Shown piece by piece: positions 11,521 through 23,155 of a stretch of DNA of 64,000 bases (position 1 is the stretch's first letter; every line of letters starts with the position of its first letter). The position numbers were made by a program, and so were the translations under genes. The stretch comes from Caprimulgus europaeus (taxonomy: Eukaryota; Chordata; Aves; Caprimulgiformes; Caprimulgidae). Location of the stretch: NCBI GenBank assembly GCA_907165065.1, contig OU015532.1:33436339-33500338 (forward strand), in the 5' to 3' direction. A model generated the notes under the pieces. It was not told the origin of the DNA. It saw only the letters and a list, made by a program, of their open reading frames with translations, and made no database searches.

Positions 11521-14500
11521 TGCCTGCAGGGCAAACCAGGGCACCTAGTGGGCTGCATATACATACACCATTACTTAATGTATAAGTATTTCTCTATGTA
11601 AATGAGTCCTGAGATTTTAGGATGAATGATGAAAATCACACACTGTTTTCTATTCCGCCTTTTCCACCAGTGTCTAGATGGTGCTACATTCACTGAGGAA
11701 GGGACCTTGACAACAACCATTTTGAAATTAACTTGAAAAGGATTATTGTGTGTGGTACATTATTTATTTAGCATGCTAACAATTCTGGTAGGAATGAATT
11801 CCAGGAGTATTTTGTTTGTTTGTTTTTACCCCAGCATTTGTCCCACTCAAACTCCAGGGCAAACATGGATTAGCATCCAAATTGCATTTGATTTATAACT
11901 GAAATACTATGTTCCTTATTCTGAAAATTACCTAATGACAATAATTCCTTCTATTCTGAAAATGTCACACATTGCTTATTAAAAGATAGAAAATTACATA
12001 TAATGATATATTCTTACCTTATCAGGTAATATATCATTATCTTACTCATTTCAGATTTGATAGCAAACCATAAAAGTAAAAAAATTCTAAATTTCTATGT
12101 TTTATTTTTTTTCTAGAATGTACTCAAGAGGCTATAGGAGAGAAAAAACACTCACATCTACTGACAATTTATATTCCTTAAGGATTTTTTTTTTCATTTT
12201 TAGAATAAATATAATTGAAAATGTAAATTCTCTCTGGAGAATGAAAAGAACTTGCACGATCTCAACCAGCTTATAAAATTTCAGTCTCAATGTTCACAAG
12301 AGTAACATCTATAATTGCATGGACAAACATCTGTGTCTTAGTATTTGGTACACTCAATTACAGATTTTGAGCCTATAAATCTGGCAGCTACAACATTACA
12401 GCTTCCTATGAAGTTGTGGTTCTGTTAGACTGCAAGAAACTTTTTATCAGCCATTTCTATCACCTTTTTCCTTTACTGCTCTGCTGCTTTAAACTATAAA
12501 TGTTATGAGTACCTCCTTCATTTTTTGAACTATCTGGATGTAGTGACACAGTAGAATTACTAGGGGTTTTTTTCTTATTGTCTCATACTAACAATACATG
12601 CCTGTCATATATTATTATACTCTCTTCCAGCTCTGTCGTCTACTTCGTAGCCCACATAATGAAAATGACAATCTGCTCAAGTCCTCTCTTCTTCCTTCAG
12701 CCAGCCTACAGGGAAAATAGATCTTCAAAATAGAAGGGAAAAAAGAAAAGGGAAAAAAAAGTAAAACATTCAGAGTCACTATGAAATGAATAAGTGGATT
12801 TAAAATCACTTATACATCTCACATACAAAAAAAATACATTTCCCCCTCTGTTTTTTTTTTTTTATTTATACCACAGGTAGGCCACATAATGCACTTCTCT
12901 GACAGTGACAGCCTTGTAGAATCATTTTAACATGCAATCTTCCGTAAGTAAAATCAAGTGGTAAAAGCCAGCCTACGTCTGCCAACACAGGGAACCAAAG
13001 GTCATTCCCCACCAGAGGACCCAACACTCCAGTGTTCTGGCTCGTAATGCATGAAGTGACAATACTAGCAAACTTCCCTTCTTGAGATGTTGCTTGATGT
13101 AATTTCTTAACAGGCCTTTTGGCTTTCTTCATCCAGTACTGAGTCTTTTAGGTAATTCCAAAGATTTTCAGAAAATTAGAGGATCATACAGTCAAAGAAG
13201 ATTAACTTGTACAAAGAATAAATTGCTCTGAGGACCCATGCTGACAGTGCTCAGTGAGCTTTAACTATAGTTTAAGTATTCGTTACTACAATGATTGCAG
13301 CGGGGGGGGGGAAAGAAAAAAAACAAAAAAACCACCCCAAAAACAAAACACAAAAACCAACAACTTACTTCATAGGCTTTAGGGTTCATGGCATAAATGT
13401 CGTATTTCTTAAAGTTATTTTTTTACTCCCTGTGTTGGCTGAGAATGGCTTCCAACAAATAGTTTTAATTTGTTTACTCTGATTGTGCAGCAAATAGTAA
13501 GACTTTCAATACTGATACATTAGCATGCTCAGTAATGACATGATTATTATACTACAACTGTATAATACTCACTGATGTCATGCCTCTACTAACTTTATTC
13601 TTATACTGCATTTGACATTTCCAATCTAGAGCCCAGGTTTATAAACACAGGTATAGTTACAACACTGTATGTGCACAAGTAGTTATTTACAAGTAACTTC
13701 TCTGTAACCTATATCATCGATAGCATTCACAGATTGCTGCTGTGACAGCTTAAGTTGTTGTTCCACACGGTCACATGAAAATTTTTCTCCTTTTACTTTT
13801 AGCTGAGGACAAAAACTATGAAGGAATTTGTACTATCACCCTTATATATACTGAGTTATATACTGAGACTAGCAGCCACTTACATTTCTGCTTCCTCTGT
13901 GTCAAGGTCTAAGAGCAGGCAACATGAGATGTCAGAGGAAAAGGTCTGAATATCTTCCTTTTTTTACTGGCCTTGTATCCGGATTTTTTAGAAGACTGGC
14001 TATAGCCCATGCTTCTCCTGTATTTTGTAGAGGTGTCACTTGGTGTTAACTGCTTCCCAGAAGACTGTTATTTTTTAATTGCGGAGCCTGTCAAGCCATT
14101 TGCTCTGTTCTTGTGACTCAGGCAACACAGCTCCCACCACACGTGTGATGTCAATTACACAGTATTAACCTCCCTGCCATCCAACAGGCAGTTCCATTCA
14201 ATGACCAATTAGTCCAAACTAGTGGCTTTTTTGCCATTCTGGATACCCTCCCGTGATCCTGATCTACTTTAAAAGAAAAATTCTGAAGTCAAAAAACTTT
14301 ACCTAAATAGGCTTTCTGCTAGTGGAAAGAGGGCAAAAAATGTCCATCCACATCTATACATTCATAATTCAAATACTGCGATGAATGTTTTGTCATGCAG
14401 ACAGTTTGGAATTAAATGTTAGGACAAACTCTTTCTTTCTTCGGCAGTGGCAGAGACCCATACAGCAGGTGTCTCTGTCAGTAATGGGACTCTAGGGAAA

Positions 14501-14779
14501 ACTGATGAATCCCAGACCTTGTCCTGAAGATACGTGCCCTCATTTTCCACAATGCTCTTCTATCTTCAGCAGGAATTGGTAATTCCTACCACTCTTAATC
14601 AGTGGTTTTTTGAAGCTCACCACTGGGTTCCTAGCCCATAGGTCTCCTGAGCCTTTTGAGCTTCCTGCATGAACAGTCTGAATGACATCTGGTATGTATA
14701 CTACTCTTCGTTAATCAGATACAGGGTAAGTTTCCTCCATCCTAATGGCTAACTTTTAAAATTGAGATCAAGTGCTGAA
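11521..14779. other. Unassigned sequence with A/C-rich and G-run tracts
   Basis: No gene is recognised. A minus-strand frame of 88 codons at 12,866-13,132 begins MKKAKRPVKKLHQATSQ. I cannot match it to any family, and its length is not beyond chance. A G10 run followed by an A/C-rich tract lies at 13,302-13,362. The stretch 13,900-14,700 is slightly less AT-rich and may hold an old, unrecognisable element. Confidence 0.5.
12000..12040. other. 41-bp imperfect palindrome
   Basis: The left arm is ATAATGATATA (12,000-12,010), then TTC, then TTACCT (12,014-12,019). The loop is TATC. The right arm is AGGTAA (12,024-12,029) followed by TATATCATTAT (12,030-12,040). Both arm segments are exact reverse complements, so the whole folds with only a 3-nt bulge. 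It could be a hairpin in RNA, a cruciform-prone site or the relic of a small palindromic element. Confidence 0.9.
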
Positions 14780-16050
14780 GAGCAGAGGTTTTAACTCATA
14801 TCAATCTGTTAGTTTTGTGTATCTGTTGGGCTTTCTTAATTTCAGACAAGTTTTCATTCTCAGTGTTTCTTGGCCTCAGTGACATCTTTTGCAATGAGTT
14901 CTGAAGTACATTTATGTGTTAAAGGAGAAAGGCATTTTAGAGCAACAGTGGTTTAATTGCTTCTTCCTACTTCTGAAGAACATTGCTATCCTTTATTATG
15001 AAACAGAGACTCTCACTGTGTTTTGTCCATACTCTTTATTAAGATACATAACGATTATATAATTTTTTTTCTTTCAAAAATAAAAAAGTCCAAATTTTCC
15101 TATTCTCTTTCATGCAAGTCTTTTCCATTTCCAAATTCTATTTCTTGTCTAAATTGTCTCTAAATTGTCTAAATTAATAGAAATCATTTCGCTTATATAT
15201 GGATGATTTTTTAGATATGAGAAAAACCATAATGTATACAAATGTATTATATAGTTTCATATTATTCTCTACGGCCTCTTTCACACATCCAGTACTTGGT
15301 TTGTTCTTTGAATGCAAATGCACATTGAACTGAAGTCTTCACTGAGCCGTTTTCAGTGATGTTGAGATTCATTTCCTGAGCTGATATGATTAATTTAGAA
15401 GCATGAGAGTGTTAAGAGCACTTAAGGTGTCTCCCTTCTGTGTTAGCAGTTCTTCCTTATGTTATCACTGCTGATTTTCATCTATCACTGTGTTGTCTGT
15501 TCATTAATATATATGTATATATTCAACAAATCATTTTTCTTGATTAAAATTGTCATATGCTTCTCTTTTTTCTGGTCTCTTAACCAGTTCAGCATAACAT
15601 TTGCATCTCTTCTCATGACTATTTTGTTTTGGTAACGTATAGTAACACACCGTGTCAGATGCCTTTTAAAACACTGAATACATTATATCAACTGATTTTC
15701 TCTTTACCTCTCCTTTATTAGTACACTCAAAGAAACTGAACAGGCTGATTCTCCATTTTCAGAAATCATACTGGTTTAACCATTCTTATTAGACAACCTT
15801 CCAGGTGTTTTATAACTCTGTTTTGAAGTTTCAACATTTTTACCAGATAGAGTTCAAGGTTTACTCCTCTGCAATTCCCAAGATCGCTCATACAGTATTA
15901 AAAACCATAAGAACATGGTATATGCTACCTTCTAACTCTTCATTCTGAGAGCTAATTTATCACTCAGAATCAATTCATGATCACCTGAGTAACCCTGAGA
16001 AGGAGCTGCTTATATGAATAGCCTCTGATTTCAGTGGAAACCTCAGGTGA
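14780..16050 (-). mobile_element. Ancient CR1/L3-like LINE, minus strand, 3' part
   Basis: Read on the plus strand, this segment follows the reverse complement of amniote-type CR1 (as in turtles and crocodiles) block by block. 'ttggcctcagtgacatc' and 'gcaatgagttc' come near 14,870-14,905. 'attatgaaacagagactctc' follows at about 14,995, and 'aaaagtccaaattttccta' at about 15,085. 'gcacattgaactgaagt' comes at about 15,320, 'tacattatatcaactgatttt' at about 15,680, 'cttattagacaacctt' at about 15,785 and 'ctgcaattcccaagatcg' at about 15,870. Spacing is interrupted in places, for example around 15,150-15,290. The divergence is very high, so it predates the avian CR1 copies elsewhere in the window. 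It has no intact reading frame. Edges are approximate. Confidence 0.8.
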
Positions 16051-17832
16051 GTATCTGATCACCAGTATAATGGAGTCATTTACAGTTCCTCCATATGGAT
16101 ATTCCCACTGCTGAACTACACCAAGTAATGTTTTACTCTACATATCTACTCATCATTCTGTACCACATCCATTGGTATCAAAGTATCACCTGATAAAAGG
16201 AAGTCAAAAACTAGTGCTTGACTTAAAAGGATCACTCAGAGAGTAAGGTACCAGTCAAGATGTGTAAGGGGCAACATTTTGCCCCTAGGTAGCATCTGGT
16301 TTTTAATCTTATGCAGTCACTATTGCAAAAATTAAATGCAGAAATAGGAGACAGTGTTCAAAGCTGGATAGCAATAGATGAAGGAAAAGTCTCTTCACTG
16401 ACACTAGTCTTTGATGTGTGCTCATCTGAGAGAAAACTTGGTCCAGAACTGTATTTACACTTGTTATGCAAGTATTACTGCAAGAGGTCTTATGAGTGTA
16501 GGGAACATATGGAGAGGCTGGCAGGCATGGATTCCCTGGTGTGGTGGTTAGATTCTCTGCTCTCAAAAGGCAAACTTTTACAATTAATTTGAAAACTATA
16601 AAATACACAACCAGTATGTCAAGTAGGTCTGTATTTAAAGAAGAATTATAATTGTGAAAATAAATGAAATATTTTAACATCTAACTTTAGGCTTTAGGCA
16701 ATTATTATTTAAGTCTATAGGATAGTCAAACACTACAAGCTGAATTAATTTTCAGCCCTGTCACACAATTAATGCACCAAACCTAATGAGTTTCTTTGAA
16801 TTATTTTTTTTATTACCTGGGCTCCCTCACTTTTACTTACTTGTCATTTATTGTAGTAGCTGCTCTCAGTAGTTCCATAGTGACAGCAATTCATTTCCTC
16901 AAGAGGTCTTTCCATTACAAGATGTCCTGCAGTTAGACTAAGCTTGATCCACAATCCATCAAAGTCACGAGAAGTCTTTGTATCAAATTTCAGTGGACTT
17001 TAGATCATGTGTTGGAAACATGTGACTAACTTCTAGCTTCTTCATCCTGATTGTATTTAAATTATCAGTATCATTTAAAATAGCAAATGCACTTAAATAC
17101 ATGGTGAATCACAGACTTTATGTGCCTAGATTTCTTTATCAATGTAATATATATAGTGACAGCTAAATATTTTTTAATTGATCTTGTCTAATATTGCAAC
17201 TATTTAAACTATTTGATATAAAAGTCAAGAATATGCCCTCTGTTAAACTTCAATTTATTTATATTTAAAATATAGTAATCAAATTTATATCTAGGTGCAG
17301 ATATAAAATTTTTTAGACACTCTCAGTAGAATTAAAGGAATAAACTAAATGTAAACCGCAAGCAAAATAGATTATTTTTTAAAAATTTACCTTTAGGTAT
17401 ATTAACTTTGTATTACAAGACTAAGGATGAGCATATGTATGAATATTAGACTTATAGAAGAAAACTGAAGAAAATTAAGTTGTTAGACATTTGAGTATAT
17501 ATTTCTGCATGTAAGATCAGTTTAATCCAGTCTTCGTGAAAGCATAAGGAAAACGTACATCACCTGGAGAAGTACAGCATCTAACGCTAGAGCTCCTACC
17601 TAAGGATCATGAAGAAACTGCCATAACTCACAATAGAGGTAATAGATTACACAAAAAAAGAGTACTCTGCATTACTATTACAAATTATCAGAATTGTATG
17701 TGTTATATTTCTTTAGCATTCTAGAAAACCAACACCATCTATCACCTTCCTGTTATCAGAAAGTTATTGTTGGTTTTATTTTAGAACACTTGTTTTAAAA
17801 TGTTTCAAATAAATTTTGGACAGTTGACTTCT
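16051..17832. other. Unassigned AT-rich sequence
   Basis: No gene is seen. Overlapping frames on the two strands at 16,309-16,680 (up to 123 codons) lack any recognisable domain and are within chance. An 8-bp GC-rich inverted repeat, AGGGGCAA/TTGCCCCT with loop CATT, lies at 16,267-16,286 (approximate). Confidence 0.5.
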
Positions 17833-17952
17833 ATTCCATTCCATTCCATTCCATTCCATTCCATTCCATTCCATTCCATTCTATTCTATTCTATTCTATT
17901 CTATTCTATTCTATTCTATTCTATTCTATTCTATTCTATTCTATTCTATTCT
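17833..17952. repeat. Compound pentanucleotide array (ATTCC)9(ATTCT)15
   Basis: Nine perfect ATTCC copies (17,833-17,877) pass directly and in phase into fifteen perfect ATTCT copies (17,878-17,952). There are no interruptions, so the array is probably young or recently homogenised and is likely polymorphic. Confidence 0.97.
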
Positions 17953-18022
17953 CATACTTTAAACAACTTTAGTATCTGACTGCCTTCCAAAGTGCATTAA
18001 CTGATGTTAGAAACATCTGTCA

Positions 18023-18088
18023 TGTGTAGTTCATTTTCCCTCTCATCTTCTCTGCAGGGACAGGATGAGAAAGAAAATGAACCACACA
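18023..18088 (-). ncRNA. Candidate miRNA-like hairpin (66 nt)
   Basis: The outer arms, 18,023-18,038 and 18,073-18,088, are reverse complements with one mismatch (TGTGTAGTTCATTTTC against GAAAATGAACCACACA). The inner arms, 18,041-18,047 and 18,064-18,070 (TCTCATC/GATGAGA), are exact. They are separated from the outer arms by a symmetric 2x2 interruption, and the terminal loop is about 16 nt. On the plus strand the three imperfections are A-C mismatches. On the minus strand they become G-U pairs, giving about 25 continuous pairs. That shape and size suit a miRNA precursor, and the G-U pattern hints at the minus strand. The alternative is a small palindromic transposon relic. I do not recognise the mature sequence, and no promoter is visible. 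Confidence 0.4.
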
Positions 18089-21000
18089 TTGTGTGTGCAA
18101 TGTAGTGTTATATGCATATGCATTATGATAGAGTCTTTAATTACATACTCTCATCTTGTTTTCCCACAGGACCCCTGCCTCATTCAGTACACAGGACAGA
18201 CACATGGGAGAGATTTAAGAGTACATAGGCAACCAACAATTTAGCAGTTCTTGACTTAGCTTTTTAATCTAATGTAATGCTTTTAACTGTATGTTTCTTC
18301 TTTTCATGTTTTGTTTTGATTTGGTTTTTTATTTTTCTTCTTCACATTATTGATATTTTCTATAGAAAGAATAGCAAGATAAGATAGTAATCATAAGACA
18401 ATGAGATACTCTTTGTATATGCTATTATTTAGACCTGAAGACATTTCTTCAAGCTTTGATGCACCTTTACATATAATCTCAAATTATATTTCAGGTTTCA
18501 GAATGAAAAAACAGGGGATGTTTCCTCCCCATGCTGCACCCTGTCTCAAAATTGGAGGATGTAACTGTGGATCTGTGGAGTTGGAAAAAGCAGGCACATT
18601 GCTAGTAACAAGAATTTGGAAGAGATACTCCTCTGTTTCCCCATGTCTTGAACATGGCTTGAGTGCATATGTGTCATCTCTGAAATCAGTTTCTTTACAA
18701 ATAACCAATTAGAGAAATTTGGAGTCCTCTCTGTTAGTATCTGGTACCTGATATCTACCATCCTTTTCCTTACATTATATAGTAAGAATGAAAGTAAATG
18801 GTTTGAAGCACTATTAATCTCTCAAAATACCTACAAATTTAGTACCAAGATGCTAAGGTAAATTAAATGGTAGCTTGTTGGGGTTTTTTTCACCCTAAAG
18901 AAAAAATGACTTTTTCCCCCCCCACACTTATTCCTTCTAATAAGGAAATACAAGTTAAAGAATAGTGCAGATCAAAGTTATAGGTATTCTTTTCTTTATT
19001 CTGAATACCAGCTTGGTTCCAATTATTTTTAAACAAAATATGCTTCCATATTTTACAGCAGGTAACTATTTTTTCTTTTTGGAATACTTTCAAAGCCAGT
19101 TTAGACTGACTGCCATAAACATTTGTGTAAATGAAAACAGACATAGCTTTCTTTTAATGAAGTAATATTATGACTTTATATATATCTGTTGATAGAAACC
19201 CTTTTAGTTTCATGAATACTACTGCTAATTTCTGAAGGCAGAAGTTTTCCCTCTGCTGCTGTGTGCAGTAATTTCATACAAAAATGGGCATGGGTGCTGG
19301 CTTGTATGACTGTTTTGCAAATAGTTGCCTACGGTAGTAGATTAACTCCATCTGTTAGTCCACAGGCAGGGCAATTTGAATTTTGCCTGTGAAATCTGAA
19401 CCCAGGCTGAAGAGGGAGTCTGAACCCAAATCTTTTTTTAACTTCAGATCATCTGAACTTATATAAATGTATTGTAGTATGGAAAACAGCCCTGTTAAAT
19501 CAATTTCAGACCAAACTTGGAAATGTTTGAACAGTTTTAAAGCTTTTAACCACGAATCTTATTGTTGCTTGATGAGAGTTTTTTGTTTGTTTGGGGATAG
19601 TTTTTATTGTTGGTGGATGGGTGAGGAAGGAATCCAGATTTTTCTCTTCAGCTATGGGTCTTTGATCTCTGCTTCTTTGCAGAGGGACTCCTCTGCTTGT
19701 TCCAGCTGCAGTATCCCTATCATACAAAGTAAAGTGCAAAATGGCACTATCTGTCCATGTGCCTCTCTGTAGACAAATGGACAAAACTTGCATTCACATT
19801 CACACTGGAAGATTGCATGTCCATAAAAGGTCAAGTGCAAATTTATCAAGCTCCGACATATCTGAATTCAGGCCTTTCGGAGAAATATGTTTACTACCTG
19901 GATTGCATATCTGTCTTCATGCCAAGAAGCCTGAGTGTCCATTCCAGAATATTCAGATGCGTTGCAAACAGGCATCAAAGCAAATATTACATGTCTGCTA
20001 ATGAACTTATTCAGATCAGTTATGTGATGTTTGGTGGGACTTATCTCTTGCTGTGTAACTCCCCTCTGAATGTTCTTAAGCATTAGCTTATAAGCAGATA
20101 GTGAGACACATACCTCAAACACAGATGTTAGAGGGAAAATATATTTCACAGATCCAAGACTGAGGATTTCTGATTGTTATCCAAAAAAACTTTTAAAGAA
20201 TGTTAATGTTGATGATGCTATGAAGACCTCATTTCTGTTTCACAGAGAGTGAAGCTGTTTGATGGTCATTCGTCTGAGATGAGTGAAGAGGAATTTTGGC
20301 TAACTGTGAGGAGAACAGAGAAGCTCTTTCTGCTTTTGATATATTGTGTGGAGAAGGGCAGGGGGAGGAAGCTTTGCTATCCAACCCTCTTTTTCATTCC
20401 CTGAAGCAGTTGGGGATTTTCTATTTCTGTCACCACTCTTATCAGCATGAATGTACACATATCAGCACTCTGACAAAAACTACAGAGACATGCATACTAC
20501 CTGCCAATCCTACAATCTCCCTGTCCGGTCTAATAATTACAAGGCATTTGAAAGAAATACCTGAACTAAAAAGCTGGTATATCCTCCTATATTATCTCTT
20601 GCTGCAGGGTGTGAGTTTACGATACAGCATTCCCATAGTTTTTGATACTTTATTACTTGCATTCATTTTAGCCTATTTCAAATGTGATATGTGTCAGTAG
20701 GGTGCTTACATTGCAGTTTTTATTGAAAGAGTAATACACTGCTATTGACAGGCATATCTGGTACTGCAATAACTTTTATGCTGAGTTTCTTTGCTTCCCT
20801 ATTTTTTCTCTCCCACTTTCAGAGAATTACAAGACATCTTCATGCAAAGAGTTAGAAATCATTTTGCTAAACAAATGTTTATTTTGCATATATCACATAG
20901 ATACAGGGAAAAACATACTGCACCATCTAGCATAATACTTTATTTTCAAGAAAATAAAAGCTATTTCCATTGTAACCCTATTCTAGGACTCTGGGGATCT

Positions 21001-21404
21001 CCTTATTTTAAGAGAGCAAAGACTTTTGGGTAACAAATAACATTTTAAAATTATTTGTCTTCTGGATAATTCCATAAGTTCACAATAATTACAGATATAA
21101 TTTGTTGCACATCATCAGTCATTTCACAGCACAACCTTTTTTCTTCAACCCCTTCAGAATAAGTTATAAAATACCTCTCCGGTACCTCTCAGTCTCATAA
21201 TTCTAGTCACTTTTTTGAGTCTAACATCAGGAAAGGTTAAAAAAGCAGAAAGTAAATTAAATAGTATAGAAAGGCTTAGCCAAGATGACTGAAGTCACTA
21301 GAACTTCTGACACTTTCCACATGTTGCAGCTGACAGGCATAAACATAGCCTGATGCTGTTTCACCAGTCCAGGTATGTTTGTATGTATCACTAAATGAAT
21401 TATA
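18089..21404. other. Unassigned sequence, no gene seen
   Basis: An ATGCATATGCAT palindrome sits at about 18,113-18,124. Several frames of 90-134 codons occur on both strands (18.4-18.7, 19.5-20.1 and 20.3-20.7 kb). The longest, 20,296-20,700, opens with TTG and has no recognisable domain. Its length is about what one would expect once by chance in 64 kb of AT-rich DNA. I do not call a gene. Confidence 0.5.
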
Positions 21405-21625
21405 AACTCAGCTCTTGTGTAGTGCTTTTCATCCACAGAGCTCAAAGCCCACTTCACAAAATACAATGGTTTTGTTTGGGTTTTCGTTTGTTTGTTTTGT
21501 GGGGGTTTTTTTTTAATTTTACAGGTGAGGAAAAGCTGGAGCAAGATAAGTGATTTGCTCTAGTGAAAGAGCAAATCAGTGACAGAAGGTAGAATTGGAC
21601 ATGGATTCGAACCTGTACTAGCCAT
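21405..21625 (+). mobile_element. Ancient MIR/CORE-like SINE or L3 tail with T/G-rich insertion
   Basis: The left part reads 'tagtgcttttcatccacag' then 'agctcaaagcccacttcacaaa'. The right part (from about 21,512) reads 'attttacaggtgaggaaa', then 'gtgatttgct', then a segment ending 'ggattcgaacctgtactagc'. These blocks match, in order, the old amniote repeat whose 3' half ends in GGATTCGAACCC (MIR-like). A T/G-rich tract at about 21,468-21,510 separates the two halves where the consensus has a short 'CCCCATTTTACAG' approach. It is strongly diverged. Confidence 0.7.
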
Positions 21626-22899
21626 ATCAACTTATATCACTGATTCACTGACTTGGTGGGAATACTGTTATGAGAGGTTCACGTTTTATACATTATATGT
21701 GGCTAGTTTTGCTGCTCCTCCTCTTATGTGACTGCATGAGATCAGCTCTTTGGTTGGTTTTTGGGGTTTTTTTTGAGAGAGAGATTGTCTATATTTAACC
21801 AATGAAATATCCTAGTTTGGCAACATTTTTTGTAAAGTATTTTACTACTTCATTCAATTCTTGCTTAACCTCAGTATTACGTACGCTACATATTATCTGC
21901 TAATTTGAAAAAAAAATGCTGCCTGGATATATATTTAATTATTGACTTTCACATAATTTATTTGTACCACTTTAATGCAGACATTTAAATAATTACTATT
22001 GTGTGTTTCCTAGCTTTACTCACTGTAATACTGCCTTGATAATAAAACTTAACAATTTTAATATTCTTAAATTAATTTATTTTCAGTAAAAGTATTACAC
22101 ATATAAAGATAAATTATTAGTTTATTTGGGTTTTGGGGGAGTTTTTTGAGTCATAGATATATCACCACAATAAATATTGGCTTATGACAATTGAAATAAT
22201 GAGCAAAGATACAGTTACAGATCTAGGCTATGTTGTGATCTTCATGTAGAGTGTTATGGATTCAGTTAAATTTCTGAATCCCAGGAGCTACTTCTAGGTT
22301 TTCTCTAGAGTAGCTGAAAGCAGAATAAGCCTCTTTATTAGTCTTAGACACATACTGTCTGTTAATATGCTCACTATGTCATAGGTTGTAAACATTTTTA
22401 TCTTACTAGTTTGTTTTCTAAAATATATTTGGCAAAAAACCCCACACTTTTGCAGATCAACAAATATTCTCTACAGTTAAATCCTATTGCTTCATCAACA
22501 AAGAATGCAGCATGATTAAAGAAGCATGAAATTTCAGTTTCCAAAGTTCACAGCTTGGCTGGTATTCAACCCACTCAATAAAATATGCAGTTGCAATTCA
22601 AACTACTGTATTTTCCATTTAGATCATCATGGTATTCAGTCCAAAATATTAAATATGGAATTGGAAAAGCAATGCATGTAGTTTGAATCCTGTGTTAAAC
22701 ACATTAAAAGGTATGGTCAAAATCTGTGTCATAGCATTGGTTAAATGTTTCCCTGATTCTGGACTTCAGGATCAGCAATACACTTAGTCTGGTGACCAAG
22801 AAACACCATCTGAACTACTATTTTACCAAAGAACCCCATGTACATTAATATTTTAAATATTCTTAAAAATGTTAAATTAGATTAAAGTATTACAACTGT
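21626..22899. other. Unassigned AT-rich sequence
   Basis: I recognise nothing beyond G/T-rich tracts such as GGGGTTTTTTTT near 21,763 and 22,127-22,147. No gene is seen. Confidence 0.5.
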
Positions 22900-23155
22900 A
22901 ACATGCCATATGGGAAAAGGCTGAGAGACTTGAATTTGTTCACTGTTAAGAAAACAGGGTGGAGGGGGAATCTTACTACTGCCTTCAGTTGCCTAAAGTT
23001 TATAGAGAAGACAGACCAAACACTTCTTGGAAGTGCAAAGGACAATAGGAGAAAGGCACAGGTTGCCATAAAAGAAGCTCTGATTAAATATTAGGGAAAA
23101 AAAAATGCAATTATAGTGGTTAAAGAATGTAAGGGGTAGCACAGATTGATCTCTT
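22900..23155 (+). mobile_element. CR1 LINE fragment, ORF2 C-terminal region
   Basis: The open plus-strand frame 22,903-23,094 reads YGKRLRDLNLFTVKK and later FSCLKFIEKTDQTLLGSAK. This parallels the CR1 ORF2 C-terminal consensus, roughly YEERLRDLGLFSLEK...FNYLKGGYREDGARLF. Downstream, 'ttagggaaaaa' and 'tggttaaagaatgtaagg' follow the next CR1 segment. No 3' tail is present, so the copy is truncated at both ends. It encodes no functional protein. Confidence 0.75.

Noticed and set aside
16309-16680. 123-codon minus-strand frame overlapping a 93-codon plus-strand frame
   Set aside because: Low-complexity hydrophobic composition with no recognisable family. The length is compatible with chance.
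20296-20700. 134-codon frame starting with TTG
   Set aside because: There is no ATG start, domain or splice context. A frame of this length is expected about once by chance in 64 kb of this composition.
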